Shown piece after piece: positions 28,117-36,944 of a stretch of DNA of 64,000 nt (the stretch's first letter is position 1; the number at the start of each line of letters is the position of its first letter). The notes beneath the pieces were generated by a model. It was not told the DNA's origin. It did no database searches and was given only the letters and a program-made list of their open reading frames with translations. The translations under genes and the position numbers were made by a program. The DNA is from CBFDBF01 sp050295355 (GTDB taxonomy: Bacteria; Pseudomonadota; Gammaproteobacteria; Chromatiales; Chromatiaceae). The DNA lies in NCBI GenBank assembly GCA_050295355.1, contig JBNKPL010000002.1:1-64000 (forward strand), in the 5' to 3' direction.

Positions 28117-29568
28117 ATGAGCCTGCGTTTGCTGCAAAAAATATTCGGCATGCTGCTGATTATCTTCAGCTTCAGCATGCTGCCACCCATATTGGTGTCG
28201 TTCCTGGATGCTCAGCAGGAACTCATTCCCTTCCTCAAGACATTTGTGCTGGTGCTGATTCTTGGCCTGATGCTATGGCTGCCGATGAGGAACTACCAGA
28301 AAGAGCTGCGCTCACGGGAAGGATTCATCGTGGTTACCCTGTTCTGGGTGGTGTTCGGCGCCCTGGGCGCCATCCCCTTCATGATGGCGGACTCCCTGGA
28401 CATGAGTTTCACCGATGCGTTTTTCGAGTCCATGTCCGGTTTTACTACCACCGGGGCCACGGTGATCACGGGCCTGGACGCGTTGCCCAAGGCGATCCTG
28501 TTCTATCGTCAGATGCTGCAGTGGCTGGGCGGCATGGGCATTATCGTATTGGCGGTGGCGATTCTCCCGGTTCTGGGGGTCGGCGGGATGCAGCTGTTCA
28601 AGGCCGAAGTGCCCGGTCCCGTTAAAGACGCCAAGCTGACGCCCCGCATCAAGGGCACGGCCAAGGTGCTGTACTCCATCTACCTTCTGATCACCGTATT
28701 GTGCGCCGTGACCTACTGGCTGGCCGGGATGGATGCCTTTGACGCCATCGCCCACAGTATGTCCACCGTCGCCAACGGTGGTTTCTCGACCCACGATCAG
28801 AGTTTTGCCTGGTTTGACAGTCCGGTGCTGGAGGGGGTGGCGATCTTTTTTATGGCCCTCTCCGGCGTGAACTTCGCGCTCCATTACCGCGTCTGGCAGT
28901 CACGCAGTCTGAGGGCCTATTGGCGGGATACGGAGTTTCGGGTCTTCATCTGGCTGCTGGTCGGCGGTTCGGCGCTGGTGTCGGCCTATCTGGCGCTGCA
29001 TGACGGCTATCAGTACATATTCAGTGATGTGCATCATGGCTCGTTCCAGCTGGTTTCCTTTATGACCACATCGGGTTTCAGCGTTGCCGATTTTGTTTTC
29101 TGGCCCGATTTTGTTCCCGTGATGCTGGTGTTCATGGGGTTTGTCGGCGGCTGCGCGGGATCCACGGCGGGGGGGCTCAAGGTGATCCGGGTGACGCTGC
29201 TGGCCAAGCAGGCGGGACGTGAGGTTCGAAGCCTGATTCATCCCACCGCCCAGTTCCCGATCCTGCTGGACGGGGTAGGCGTGGAAGAGCGGGTTATCAA
29301 TGCGGTATGGGGCTTTTTCGGGCTCTATGTGGTGGTGTTCTCCACCTTGATGCTGCTGATGATGGCGGCGGGCGTGGATCAGGTTACCGCCTTTTCGGCG
29401 GTGGCCGCCTGTATTAACAATCTGGGCCCGGGGCTGGGGGAGGTGGCGACGAGCTTCGTATCCATGGACGATTATGTGAAGTGGCTCGGCGCCTTCGGAA
29501 TGCTGGTCGGGCGGTTGGAGATCTTTACCGTGCTGGTGCTGTTTTCGCCGCATTTCTGGCGGCGCTGA
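28117..29568 (+). CDS. trkH: Trk potassium transporter membrane subunit TrkH
   Basis: A 483-residue membrane protein (E. coli 483) made of four M1-P-M2 repeats. The selectivity-filter segments are visible as SGFTTTGATV (about 110), STVANGGFST (about 220), MTTSGFSV (about 316) and NNLGPGLGEV (about 433); the central Gly of each filter is present. It conducts K+ into the cell and is regulated by TrkA, whose gene lies just upstream in the same operon. Confidence 0.96.
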   Translation: MSLRLLQKIFGMLLIIFSFSMLPPILVSFLDAQQELIPFLKTFVLVLILGLMLWLPMRNYQKELRSREGFIVVTLFWVVFGALGAIPFMMADSLDMSFTDAFFESMSGFTTTGATVITGLDALPKAILFYRQMLQWLGGMGIIVLAVAILPVLGVGGMQLFKAEVPGPVKDAKLTPRIKGTAKVLYSIYLLITVLCAVTYWLAGMDAFDAIAHSMSTVANGGFSTHDQSFAWFDSPVLEGVAIFFMALSGVNFALHYRVWQSRSLRAYWRDTEFRVFIWLLVGGSALVSAYLALHDGYQYIFSDVHHGSFQLVSFMTTSGFSVADFVFWPDFVPVMLVFMGFVGGCAGSTAGGLKVIRVTLLAKQAGREVRSLIHPTAQFPILLDGVGVEERVINAVWGFFGLYVVVFSTLMLLMMAAGVDQVTAFSAVAACINNLGPGLGEVATSFVSMDDYVKWLGAFGMLVGRLEIFTVLVLFSPHFWRR

Positions 29569-29593
29569 AAGCGTACGGATCGATATATCTTTT

Positions 29594-29676
29594 GCCACAG
29601 AGGTCACAGAGGCCACAGAATACACAGAGCAGAAAAAGGTATTTAAAACCTCCGTGTACTCTGTGGCCTCTGTGGC
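29594..29676. repeat. Dispersed CCACAGAG-type inverted-repeat element, copy D
   Basis: The best-preserved compact copy, at 83 bp. The left arm from 29594 (GCCACAGAGGTCACAGAGG) and the right arm ending at 29676 (CTGTGGCCTCTGTGGC) are flanked by TTTT and AAAA. It lies between trkH and the next gene of the potassium cluster. Confidence 0.87.
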
Positions 29677-29797
29677 AAAAAGATTTAATGGCAAGACTAA
29701 GCCGGGTAGCCGATTACTCCCTTTATGAGTGATTGGGGGTGTGTTTTCGGGCTATGATTCGAATAAGGTCCAGATAATAGACATCAGGGGGTGACGA

Positions 29798-30181
29798 GTG
29801 AATCCGGAAAAGGTCGTATTCGGTTTTTTTATCGTGCTGGCGTTGACACTCAATTTCGGCTTTTTCGTGGGCGAGCTGGACGACCCCGCGCATCACCACT
29901 TGTACGAGCTTTTTGCCGTGGTCGTGGTGAACCTGATCGCCACGGTGCTCAAATTCGGTGACCGTACCCAGCTTGGGGCCCTGTTGCTGGCCACCAGTCT
30001 GGTGGCGGTGCTGCAACTGTTGGCCGCGGGAATGATTTGGGGCATGGCCGAGCATGTAACCGGGGACGGCCTTACCCCAACGGTCATGGCCAGTATCGTC
30101 TCTCTTTCCGGCGGGGCCATGATTGCGAATGTGGTGTCCGTGGTGCTGCTGGTGATTGAGACGGTTATGCTGCGGCGCTGA
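29798..30181 (+). CDS. DUF6394-type membrane protein
   Basis: A 127-residue protein with four hydrophobic segments (about 6-25, 36-52, 60-80 and 97-122). The pattern LNFGFFVGELDDPAHHH followed by KFGDRTQLGALLLATSLVA fits the DUF6394 family as I remember it. It begins with GTG at 29798. The K+ channel gene starts about 20 bp after its stop codon, so the two are probably one transcript and a role in potassium transport is an inference from context. No catalytic motif is seen. Confidence 0.75.
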   Translation: MNPEKVVFGFFIVLALTLNFGFFVGELDDPAHHHLYELFAVVVVNLIATVLKFGDRTQLGALLLATSLVAVLQLLAAGMIWGMAEHVTGDGLTPTVMASIVSLSGGAMIANVVSVVLLVIETVMLRR

Positions 30182-30200
30182 CAGCGGCGCCTTCTCCGCC

Positions 30201-31931
30201 GTGGATACCATCTTTTTTATCGTCATGCGGCGTATGCGTACGCCGCTCATTGCGCTGATCACTACCCATGCCGTGGCGGTGCTGGGGCTGACGCTCATAC
30301 CCGGCGTGGATGCCGACGGCAACGTCTGGTACATGGATTTTTTCCACGCCTTCTATTTCGTCAGTTTCATGGCGAGCACCATCGGCTTTGGTGAGATACC
30401 CTACGAGTTCACCGATGCCCAGCGGCTGTGGGTCATCTTTACCATCTATTCCACGGTGGTGGTCTGGATCTACTCCATCGGCACCCTGATCAGCCTGGTG
30501 CAGGACCCCGCCTTTCGCCGCGCCTTGAGTGAGCGGGGTTTTACCAGGATCGTACGCCGTCGGCGCGAGCCCTTTTACCTGGTGTGCGGTTATGGCGAGA
30601 CCGGCGGCACCCTGGTGCAGGCCCTGACCCGACGTGGCCAGCATGCGGTGGTGGTGGACGACGACAAGGACCGTCTTAACATTCTGCGCATGGAGAACCT
30701 GCGTGAATATGTGCCGGCCCTGTGTGGCGATGCGGGCAAGCCGGAGAACATGATCAAGGCCGGGCTGAACCATCCCCAGTGCGCCGGCGTGGTTGCCCTG
30801 TCCAAGGACAATGACCTGAACCTGAAGATCGCCATCACCTCCAAACTGCTACATAAGGATATCCGGGTTATCTGCCGCGCGGACTCCCATGAGGCGGAGG
30901 CCAACATGGAGTCTTTCGGCACCGACTTCATCATCGACCCGTTCGATACCTTCTCGCTGCATCTGGCCACCGCCTTTCAGGCGCCCTGTCTCTATCTGAT
31001 GCAGGAGTGGCTTTCGTCGCTGGAAGAGGTTTCCCTGTGGGAACCCATCTATCCGCCGCGGGAGGGGGTTTGGGTGGTCTGCGGTTACGGCCGTTTCGGC
31101 AAGGCGGTATACAAACGGCTGCGGGAAGAGGGATTGGATGTGGTGGTGATCGAGGCCACCCCGGAGAAGACGGGAGAACCGCCGGGAGGATGCATAACCG
31201 GCTGGGGAACGGAAGCGAAGACCCTGCGCCAGGCGGGGATCGAGAACGCCGTGGGCCTGGTGGCGGGCACCGACAACGATGTGAACAACCTCTCCATCAT
31301 CATGACCGCGCGGGAGATCAATCCCGATCTCTTCGTGGTGACGCGCCAGAATCTGCGCGAGAATCAATCCCTGTTTGATGCCGTAAAGGCGGACATCGTG
31401 ATGCACCCCAGTTCCATTATCGCCAACAAGATCCGGGTGTTGCTGGCCACGCCGCTGCTCTCCGAGTTCGTGGGACTGGCCCTGTTCAAGGATGACTCCT
31501 GGGCCTGTGAACTGGTGAGCCGCATCGCCGCCCTGGTGATTGTGCAGGTGCCCGCGGTATGGGAGCTGGAACTGCAGCCGGAAAACGCCTCCGCCGTCTG
31601 TAATGCGGCCCATCGGGGCGAGACCATTACGCTGGGGGATATCTATCGGGAACCCAGTGACCGCAGCCGGACCCTGGATTGTCTGCCCCTGCTCCATATC
31701 CGTGATGAGACCCGCACCCTGTTGCCCGAGCCCGATATGGTGCTGCGCAGGGGAGACCGGTTGCTGTTTTGCGGCCGCCAATCCGCCTCCAACCGCATGC
31801 AGTGGAACCTGCAGAATGAAAACGTGCTGAGTTATGTGCTGACCGGCAAGGCGCGTTCGGAGGGCTGGTTGTGGCGGCGGTTCGGCAGCATGCAAAAACG
31901 GATGAAGCGGGATCGATACTGGAACAAGTGA
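30201..31931 (+). CDS. Potassium channel with two RCK domains
   Basis: A 576-residue protein. An ion-channel module with two membrane helices and a pore loop fills the first 100 or so residues; the filter is TIGFGE (about 60-65), a variant of TVGYG. Two TrkA_N domains follow, opening with VCGYGETGG (about 130) and VCGYGRFGKAV (about 293), each with TrkA_C-like regions, the last near 480-545. I choose the GTG at 30201 because it places the first helix correctly and follows the previous gene closely; the ATG at 30225 is the alternative. It is likely a ligand-gated K+ channel or efflux pathway. Confidence 0.87.
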   Translation: MDTIFFIVMRRMRTPLIALITTHAVAVLGLTLIPGVDADGNVWYMDFFHAFYFVSFMASTIGFGEIPYEFTDAQRLWVIFTIYSTVVVWIYSIGTLISLVQDPAFRRALSERGFTRIVRRRREPFYLVCGYGETGGTLVQALTRRGQHAVVVDDDKDRLNILRMENLREYVPALCGDAGKPENMIKAGLNHPQCAGVVALSKDNDLNLKIAITSKLLHKDIRVICRADSHEAEANMESFGTDFIIDPFDTFSLHLATAFQAPCLYLMQEWLSSLEEVSLWEPIYPPREGVWVVCGYGRFGKAVYKRLREEGLDVVVIEATPEKTGEPPGGCITGWGTEAKTLRQAGIENAVGLVAGTDNDVNNLSIIMTAREINPDLFVVTRQNLRENQSLFDAVKADIVMHPSSIIANKIRVLLATPLLSEFVGLALFKDDSWACELVSRIAALVIVQVPAVWELELQPENASAVCNAAHRGETITLGDIYREPSDRSRTLDCLPLLHIRDETRTLLPEPDMVLRRGDRLLFCGRQSASNRMQWNLQNENVLSYVLTGKARSEGWLWRRFGSMQKRMKRDRYWNK

Positions 31932-31980
31932 TGGTTCCGAACGGACCTGGATACCGATAACAGGGACTGCCTTCTAACCC

Positions 31981-34380
31981 CTAATTCTCACCATCCTCGT
32001 GATGGGTGACGCCGGCGTAGTGCTGGCGCAGGGCGATCCACTCCGCGAGCCGGAACTGGATGCGGCCGTTGATACTGTTCGCGGGGTAGATGCCGTCCGC
32101 GTCGGGAGCGCCGGCGGCGATGCCAGTGAGCAGTTCCATGGCCTGATCGGCGTGGCTTACGGCGTAGATATGAAACTTGCCGGCCGCGGCGGCATTCACC
32201 ACCTCCTGTTTTAGCATCAGATCTTTCACGTTGGCCTGCGGGATGATCACCCCCTGTTCTCCGCTCAGTCCGCGCTTATGGCAGATGTCGAAAAAGCCTT
32301 CGATCTTTTGGGAAACGCCGCCGATCGCCTGCATTTCGCCGTGCTGGTTGACGGAGCCGGTGATGGCCAGCGACTGGCGAATGGGGATGTCGCCGATGGA
32401 GGAGAGCAGGGCGCACAGCTCCGCCATGGAGGCGCTGTCCCCCTCCACGAAGCCGTAGCTCTGTTCGAACACCAGGCTGGCGGAGAGCGAAAGGGGTTGG
32501 TGCTTGGCGTAACGCTCCGCCAGGTAGGCGGAGAGGATCAACACCCCCTTGCTGTGGATGGGGCCGCCCTGTTCCACTTCCCGTTCGATATCCACCAGCT
32601 CGCCGCTGCCGAGGCGGGCGGTGGCGCTGATGCGGGTGGGAGTGCCGAAGGCGTAATCGCCCAACTGGATCACCGACAGGCCGTTGACCTGCGCCAGCTG
32701 GATGCCGTCGGTATCGATCTTGATGGTGCCACGCAGCATCTGCTCCTGCAGCTGTTCCCGCAGCTGATCCGCCCGGTGGACCTGGGCGTCGATGGCGTCC
32801 TGCACGTCCTGCTGGCGCACCAGCTTGCTGTTGGCCTCGCCGGCCCAGTAGTCCGACTCCTGCAGCAGGTCGAGCAGCCCCCCCATGTGCAGGGAGAGCT
32901 TCTCGCCGTCCCAGGCGCGGCGCGCGCTCTCCTCAATGATGCGCGCCATGCCGTCGCGGGTGATCTCGCGCAGACCCTCCCGGTGCTGCAGGGTGGAGAT
33001 CAGTTTGGCGTAGAGCTGTTCGTTGTCATTCTCCCGCGGCATATCCTCCGAGAAGTCGGCGGTGACCTTGAACAGCTGGCTGAACTCCGGGTCATACTCC
33101 TTCAGCAGGTAGTACAGGAGGCGGCTGCCGATCAGGATCACCTTCAGGTCCAGGGGCACCGGCTGCGGCTCCAGGGAGATGGTGCTCACCAGGCTCAGCT
33201 GCCGCTCCAGGGACTCGATACGCAGCTCGCGGGAACGCAACACCCGTTTCAGCGCCATCCAGGCGAAGGGGCTGGTTAATAGCTCCTCCACGTCCAGGAT
33301 CAGGTAGCCGCCGTTGGCGCGGTGAAAGGCGCCCGGCTTGATGAGGGTGAAGTCGGTAAGCAGGGTGCCCATACGGGCCATGTGTTCCACCCGGCCGATC
33401 AGATTCTGATAGGTGGGGTTGTCCTCGAATATGATCGGTGCGCCTTGGGTGTCGGCGTTGTCCACCAGGATGTTGACCCGGTAGCGATTGAACTCCGGGG
33501 CCTCGCTGGATTTGGGTTTGACGCCGTCCTCTTCCTCCTGGCGGAACAGGGCCATGTTTTCCACTATGTCCTTTTTGGTGTCGGCGAGGTATTTCAGGAT
33601 TTTGGGGAACTCGCTGTACGCCTTTTCCAACTCCTGGATGAAGTGGCGCACGGTCATTTCCACGATTTCGGCGTCCAGCTCCATGAAGCGGCGCCGCAGC
33701 TCCCGCTGCCACTCCGGCAGGCGCTCCATGGCCTTCTTCAGCTCCTCCTTGATCTCCTCCAGCTTCTCTCCCAGCTCTTCCTGCTCCTTGTCGGACAGTT
33801 TCTGGAAGTCATCGGAAGTGAGGACCTTGCCTTTCTTTTGCGGCGCCAGGGTGTAGCCGGCGGGGCCGCGCAACAGGGCGATACCCCGCTTCTGGGCCTG
33901 GGCGCCCAGTTCGTTGGCCGTCTGCTCTTCCCGCGCCTTGAAGTCATCGCTGATCTCGCTGGCGCGGCGGCGGTACTCATCGCTCTGGAAGGCGGCGGGT
34001 ATGGCGGTCAGCAGGTCGTCCACCAGCTGTTGCATATCGTGGCGCAGTTTGCTGCCGAGCCCGGCGGGAACCGATAGGGCCTGGGGGGTATGCGGGTTGG
34101 CGTAGTTGGAAATATAACACCAGTCCGGCGGCCGGTTCGCATCCTTCGCTTTCTGTTCCAGGGCCTGCTGCACCATGGTATGGCGGCCGAGCCCGGTGGA
34201 GCCCATGACATAGAGGTTGTATCCCTGATGCGGGATGCCGATACCGAAATGGATGGCATCCAGCGCCCGCTCCTGACCGATGGTCTCGGTCAGGGGCGGC
34301 AGCTCCGCGGTGGTTTCGAAGGTCAGTTTGCCGCGATCACAGGCGTGATACAGCTCGGAGGGGGCAAGGGGTTTGGTCAT
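31981..34380 (-). CDS. Lon-like ATP-dependent protease (LonB/YcbZ/AsrA type)
   Basis: A 799-residue protein. The N-terminal and AAA+ region has a helical insertion (about 165-270, very rich in Glu and Lys) and a C-terminal S16 Lon protease domain. The catalytic Ser is in EGDSASMAEL (about 650) and the Lys in GGVSQKIEG (about 693). The Walker A equivalent is GSTGLGRHT, with Arg in place of the usual Lys, so nucleotide use may differ from Lon. The size and layout match AsrA of Pseudomonas and YcbZ-like proteins rather than true Lon. It is possibly stress related. Confidence 0.88.
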   Translation of the reverse strand: MTKPLAPSELYHACDRGKLTFETTAELPPLTETIGQERALDAIHFGIGIPHQGYNLYVMGSTGLGRHTMVQQALEQKAKDANRPPDWCYISNYANPHTPQALSVPAGLGSKLRHDMQQLVDDLLTAIPAAFQSDEYRRRASEISDDFKAREEQTANELGAQAQKRGIALLRGPAGYTLAPQKKGKVLTSDDFQKLSDKEQEELGEKLEEIKEELKKAMERLPEWQRELRRRFMELDAEIVEMTVRHFIQELEKAYSEFPKILKYLADTKKDIVENMALFRQEEEDGVKPKSSEAPEFNRYRVNILVDNADTQGAPIIFEDNPTYQNLIGRVEHMARMGTLLTDFTLIKPGAFHRANGGYLILDVEELLTSPFAWMALKRVLRSRELRIESLERQLSLVSTISLEPQPVPLDLKVILIGSRLLYYLLKEYDPEFSQLFKVTADFSEDMPRENDNEQLYAKLISTLQHREGLREITRDGMARIIEESARRAWDGEKLSLHMGGLLDLLQESDYWAGEANSKLVRQQDVQDAIDAQVHRADQLREQLQEQMLRGTIKIDTDGIQLAQVNGLSVIQLGDYAFGTPTRISATARLGSGELVDIEREVEQGGPIHSKGVLILSAYLAERYAKHQPLSLSASLVFEQSYGFVEGDSASMAELCALLSSIGDIPIRQSLAITGSVNQHGEMQAIGGVSQKIEGFFDICHKRGLSGEQGVIIPQANVKDLMLKQEVVNAAAAGKFHIYAVSHADQAMELLTGIAAGAPDADGIYPANSINGRIQFRLAEWIALRQHYAGVTHHEDGEN

Positions 34381-34415
34381 TTGTTGTTCTTCCTTGGCCG
34401 GTTAGGCGGCAGATC

Positions 34416-34850
34416 TTAAAGATACTGGGGCAGGCTCTTGCGGATCTCCTCCGGGGTTTTGGTGCACAGGTTCTTGGCGATCTCTTCGGTAACCGTCTTT
34501 TTCAGGGCGCCGTTCGAATGTTTGCGGAGCAGACCCAGAAAGCTGGGGGCGGCGACGATATAGAGTTTCTGGAACCGGCCCTTGGCGCGGCCGTCCTCTA
34601 TGACCTCACACACCTCGGCGGCAAAGCGCAACGCCTCCTCCTCCTTGGGGTCGTTTTCACGCCCCAGGTCGTGGCTGCCGGTACTGCTGTTACGGTCACG
34701 GCCGGGTTTGTCGGAGATCAGGTCGCCCTGGTGCAGGCGGCCTTCGGGGTGGGTAAGGATCTGGAGTTCAGTCAGCGGACTGGCCGGTTTTTCGGCGGAG
34801 AAGATACGTGCGCGACAGGAGTCGGCCACAACTACCCAGGCAGTACTCAT
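34416..34850 (-). CDS. Host-attachment (baeRF-like) family protein
   Basis: A 144-residue protein of the family named protein required for attachment to host cells (Pfam Host_attach). The signature WVVVADSCRARIF is at the N-terminus and IVAAPSFLGLLRKH near 98-111. The fold is related to archaeal release-factor-like domains. The family name comes from a plant-associated bacterium and does not itself prove host contact. It is 35 bp upstream of the Lon-like protease gene on the same strand and may be co-expressed with it. Confidence 0.85.
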   Translation of the reverse strand: MSTAWVVVADSCRARIFSAEKPASPLTELQILTHPEGRLHQGDLISDKPGRDRNSSTGSHDLGRENDPKEEEALRFAAEVCEVIEDGRAKGRFQKLYIVAAPSFLGLLRKHSNGALKKTVTEEIAKNLCTKTPEEIRKSLPQYL

Positions 34851-34929
34851 ACGGATACCTCCTTGGAATCATGCTGGTTCACCCATCTCTAACTATAGGT
34901 CAAAGCGCCGCGCACTTCCCGGGAACTCA

Positions 34930-35358
34930 TTAGCCCGCCAGCGAGCGCAGGCACTCCAGATAGGCCGCTTCGTCCGGCATGCGGTTGGCCCGCTGCGCCT
35001 CCCACAGCATGCGCCCCAGGCACTCCATCATCTGGTGTTCCGCCTCGTGGGGGTCGCCGCGCTTGGCGACCAGTTGCCGATAGAGCAGGGTGATGCCGCC
35101 GGGCCGGTCGGTGGAGATCTGCTCCTGCAGGCCGATGTGCATCCCCATGTGCAGGAAGGGGTTGGATAGCCCCTCGTCCGGCAGAAAGTCCTTGTCCAGG
35201 ACCGGCTCCGGGGTCTCCAGCATGGAGTGGTACTCCGGGTGTTGCAGCACAATGTGGGCGATCACCTGCTCCAGAGGCTCCATGGGTTCGCCGGCGCGCT
35301 GTTTTCGCCACGCCTCCACGAACACCCGCCGCATGGCGGTTCTATCCTGTCCATACAT
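34930..35358 (-). CDS. DUF1841 family protein
   Basis: A 142-residue soluble protein that fits DUF1841 over its whole length. It opens MYGQDRTAMRRVFVEAWRK and has NPFLHMGMHIGLQEQ in the centre and EHQMMECLGRMLWEAQR near the end. Function is unknown. It follows nth by 14 bp on the same strand, a neighbourhood also seen in other Gammaproteobacteria, and may be the last gene of the rnf-nth transcript. Confidence 0.85.
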   Translation of the reverse strand: MYGQDRTAMRRVFVEAWRKQRAGEPMEPLEQVIAHIVLQHPEYHSMLETPEPVLDKDFLPDEGLSNPFLHMGMHIGLQEQISTDRPGGITLLYRQLVAKRGDPHEAEHQMMECLGRMLWEAQRANRMPDEAAYLECLRSLAG

Positions 35359-35372
35359 GGTTTTGTATTCGC

Positions 35373-36008
35373 TCAGTCGAGGTTTTTCTCTTTGAATTCA
35401 CACAGATCTTCAATAATACAGGAACCGCAGCGCGGTTTTCGTGCGATGCAGGTGTAGCGGCCATGCAGGATCAGCCAGTGGTGGGCATCCTGCATGAACT
35501 CTTGCGGAACATGGCGCAGTAGCTTCTTCTCCACCTCCAGAGGGGTCTTGCCCGGGGCGATACGGGTGCGGTTGGCCACCCGGAAGATGTGGGTGTCCAC
35601 CGCCATGGTGGGCTGCCCGAAGGCGGTGTTGAGCATCACGTTGGCGGTCTTTCGGCCCACCCCGGGCAGGGCCTCCAGCGCCTTTCTCTCCTCCGGCACT
35701 TCGCCGCCGTGGATCTCCAGTAACTGCCGGCAGGTGGCGATGATGTTTTTCGCCTTGGTGTTGAACAGCCCGATGGTGCGGATGTAGCGCTTCAGCCCCG
35801 CCTCGCCCAGTTCCAGGATCGCCCGCGGCGTGTTGGCCACTGGGTAGAGCCTGGCGGTGGCCTTGTTGACCCCGCGGTCGGTGGCCTGGGCGGAGAGGAT
35901 CACCGCCACCAGCAGTTCAAAGGGGGTGCTGTAGTGCAACTCCGTGGTGGGGGCGGGGTTCTGTTCCCGCAGCCGCTCGAAGATCTGCTGGCGTTTGGAT
36001 GCGTTCAT
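35373..36008 (-). CDS. nth: Endonuclease III
   Basis: A 211-residue base-excision repair glycosylase/AP lyase (E. coli 211). The helix-hairpin-helix with catalytic Lys is LPGVGRKTANV (about 113-123), and the catalytic Asp is in MAVDTHIFR (about 138). The 4Fe-4S cluster ligands C-x6-C-x2-C-x5-C are complete near 187-203. It removes oxidised pyrimidines from DNA. It lies directly downstream of rnfE, as rsxE-nth do in E. coli, but a strong terminator stands between the two here. Confidence 0.97.
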   Translation of the reverse strand: MNASKRQQIFERLREQNPAPTTELHYSTPFELLVAVILSAQATDRGVNKATARLYPVANTPRAILELGEAGLKRYIRTIGLFNTKAKNIIATCRQLLEIHGGEVPEERKALEALPGVGRKTANVMLNTAFGQPTMAVDTHIFRVANRTRIAPGKTPLEVEKKLLRHVPQEFMQDAHHWLILHGRYTCIARKPRCGSCIIEDLCEFKEKNLD

Positions 36009-36040
36009 GGGGCTTGAGAGCTTAAGCGGTTACCGGGGCG

Positions 36041-36070
36041 AAAAAAAGAGGGCGCATCTGCGCCCTCTTT
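36041..36070 (-). terminator. Rho-independent terminator of the rnf operon
   Basis: GAGGGCGCA (36048-36056) and TGCGCCCTC (36059-36067) form a 9-bp stem with a 2-nt gap, extended by AAA/TTT. On the minus strand a run of seven T follows. It stands between rnfE and nth. Confidence 0.88.
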
Positions 36071-36092
36071 GTACTACCTACTGGTTATCCGA

Positions 36093-36782
36093 TCAGGCGG
36101 CGCTGGGTTCCGGCGCATCGGCCACGGCCGGGGCGCATTTCTTCTCCGCGCGCGTATCGATGATGTTTTTAATGGCGATCAGGAAACCCATGCCGATGAA
36201 GGCGCCCGGGGGCAGGATGGCCAGCAGCATGCCTTTGAAATCCGCACCCAGGCTCATGGTCAGGCCGGCGGCGGCCTCGCCGAACATCAGGTGGGCCTGG
36301 GAGAACAGGGTGCCCAGACCGATGATCTCACGCAGGGAGCCCAGCACCACCAGGGCAAGGGTGAAACCGACGCCCATGGCGATGCCGTCCACGGCGGATC
36401 TGAGCAGGTTGTTTTTGGAGGCGAACGCCTCGGCGCGGCCGATGATGGCGCAGTTGGTCACGATCAGCGGGATGAAGATGCCCAGTACCTTGAACAGCTC
36501 GTAGAACCAGGCGTTCATGCTCAGTTCCACCGCGGTCACGAAGGAGGCGATGACCAGCACGAACACGGGCAGCCGGATTTCCGGTTTTACAATATTGCGG
36601 ATCAGAGAGATGGTGATGTTGGAGAGGGTCAGCACCACCGTGGTGGCGATCCCCAGTCCCAGGCCGTTGATGGCGGTGCTGGTGACGGCCAGCAGGGGAC
36701 AGAGGCCGAGCAGCGCCACTATCGCCTGGTTGTTGTCCCACAACCCGTCTTTGATCATCTTGCCGTAGGTGATTTCTGCCAT
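36093..36782 (-). CDS. rnfE: Rnf electron transport complex subunit E
   Basis: A 229-residue membrane protein with six hydrophobic segments. LLGLCPLLAVT and VTNCAIIGRAEAFA carry the conserved Cys residues thought to hold an Fe-S centre inside the membrane together with RnfA. The start is the ATG at 36782; a TTG two codons upstream is less likely. It is the last gene of rnfABCDGE, but a repeat element of 72 bp separates it from rnfG. Confidence 0.95.
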   Translation of the reverse strand: MAEITYGKMIKDGLWDNNQAIVALLGLCPLLAVTSTAINGLGLGIATTVVLTLSNITISLIRNIVKPEIRLPVFVLVIASFVTAVELSMNAWFYELFKVLGIFIPLIVTNCAIIGRAEAFASKNNLLRSAVDGIAMGVGFTLALVVLGSLREIIGLGTLFSQAHLMFGEAAAGLTMSLGADFKGMLLAILPPGAFIGMGFLIAIKNIIDTRAEKKCAPAVADAPEPSAA

Positions 36783-36809
36783 TTTCAATCGCCTTTCGTT
36801 AAAATATTT

Positions 36810-36881
36810 GCCACAGAGAGCACAGAGGACACGGAGGTCATACTGGTAATGTGTCTACTCTCGCTTTGTGTCCTCTGTGGC
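36810..36881. repeat. Dispersed CCACAGAG-type element inside the rnf operon, copy E
   Basis: The left arm begins at 36810 (GCCACAGAGAGCACAGAGG) and the right arm ends at 36881 (TGTGTCCTCTGTGGC). It is 72 bp long and lies between rnfG and rnfE, within one operon. A folded stem in the transcript could affect mRNA stability or read-through. Confidence 0.82.
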
Positions 36882-36944
36882 TAAACAAGGTTCTCTAAAT
36901 TTCTGCCATGGTTTCGGTGGAATGCGCTACGCTATTGTTACCGA

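Noticed and set aside
34416..34850. Evidence for host association from the host-attachment family name
   Set aside because: The family is widespread in free-living bacteria, and the name rests on one early study; it says little about life style.
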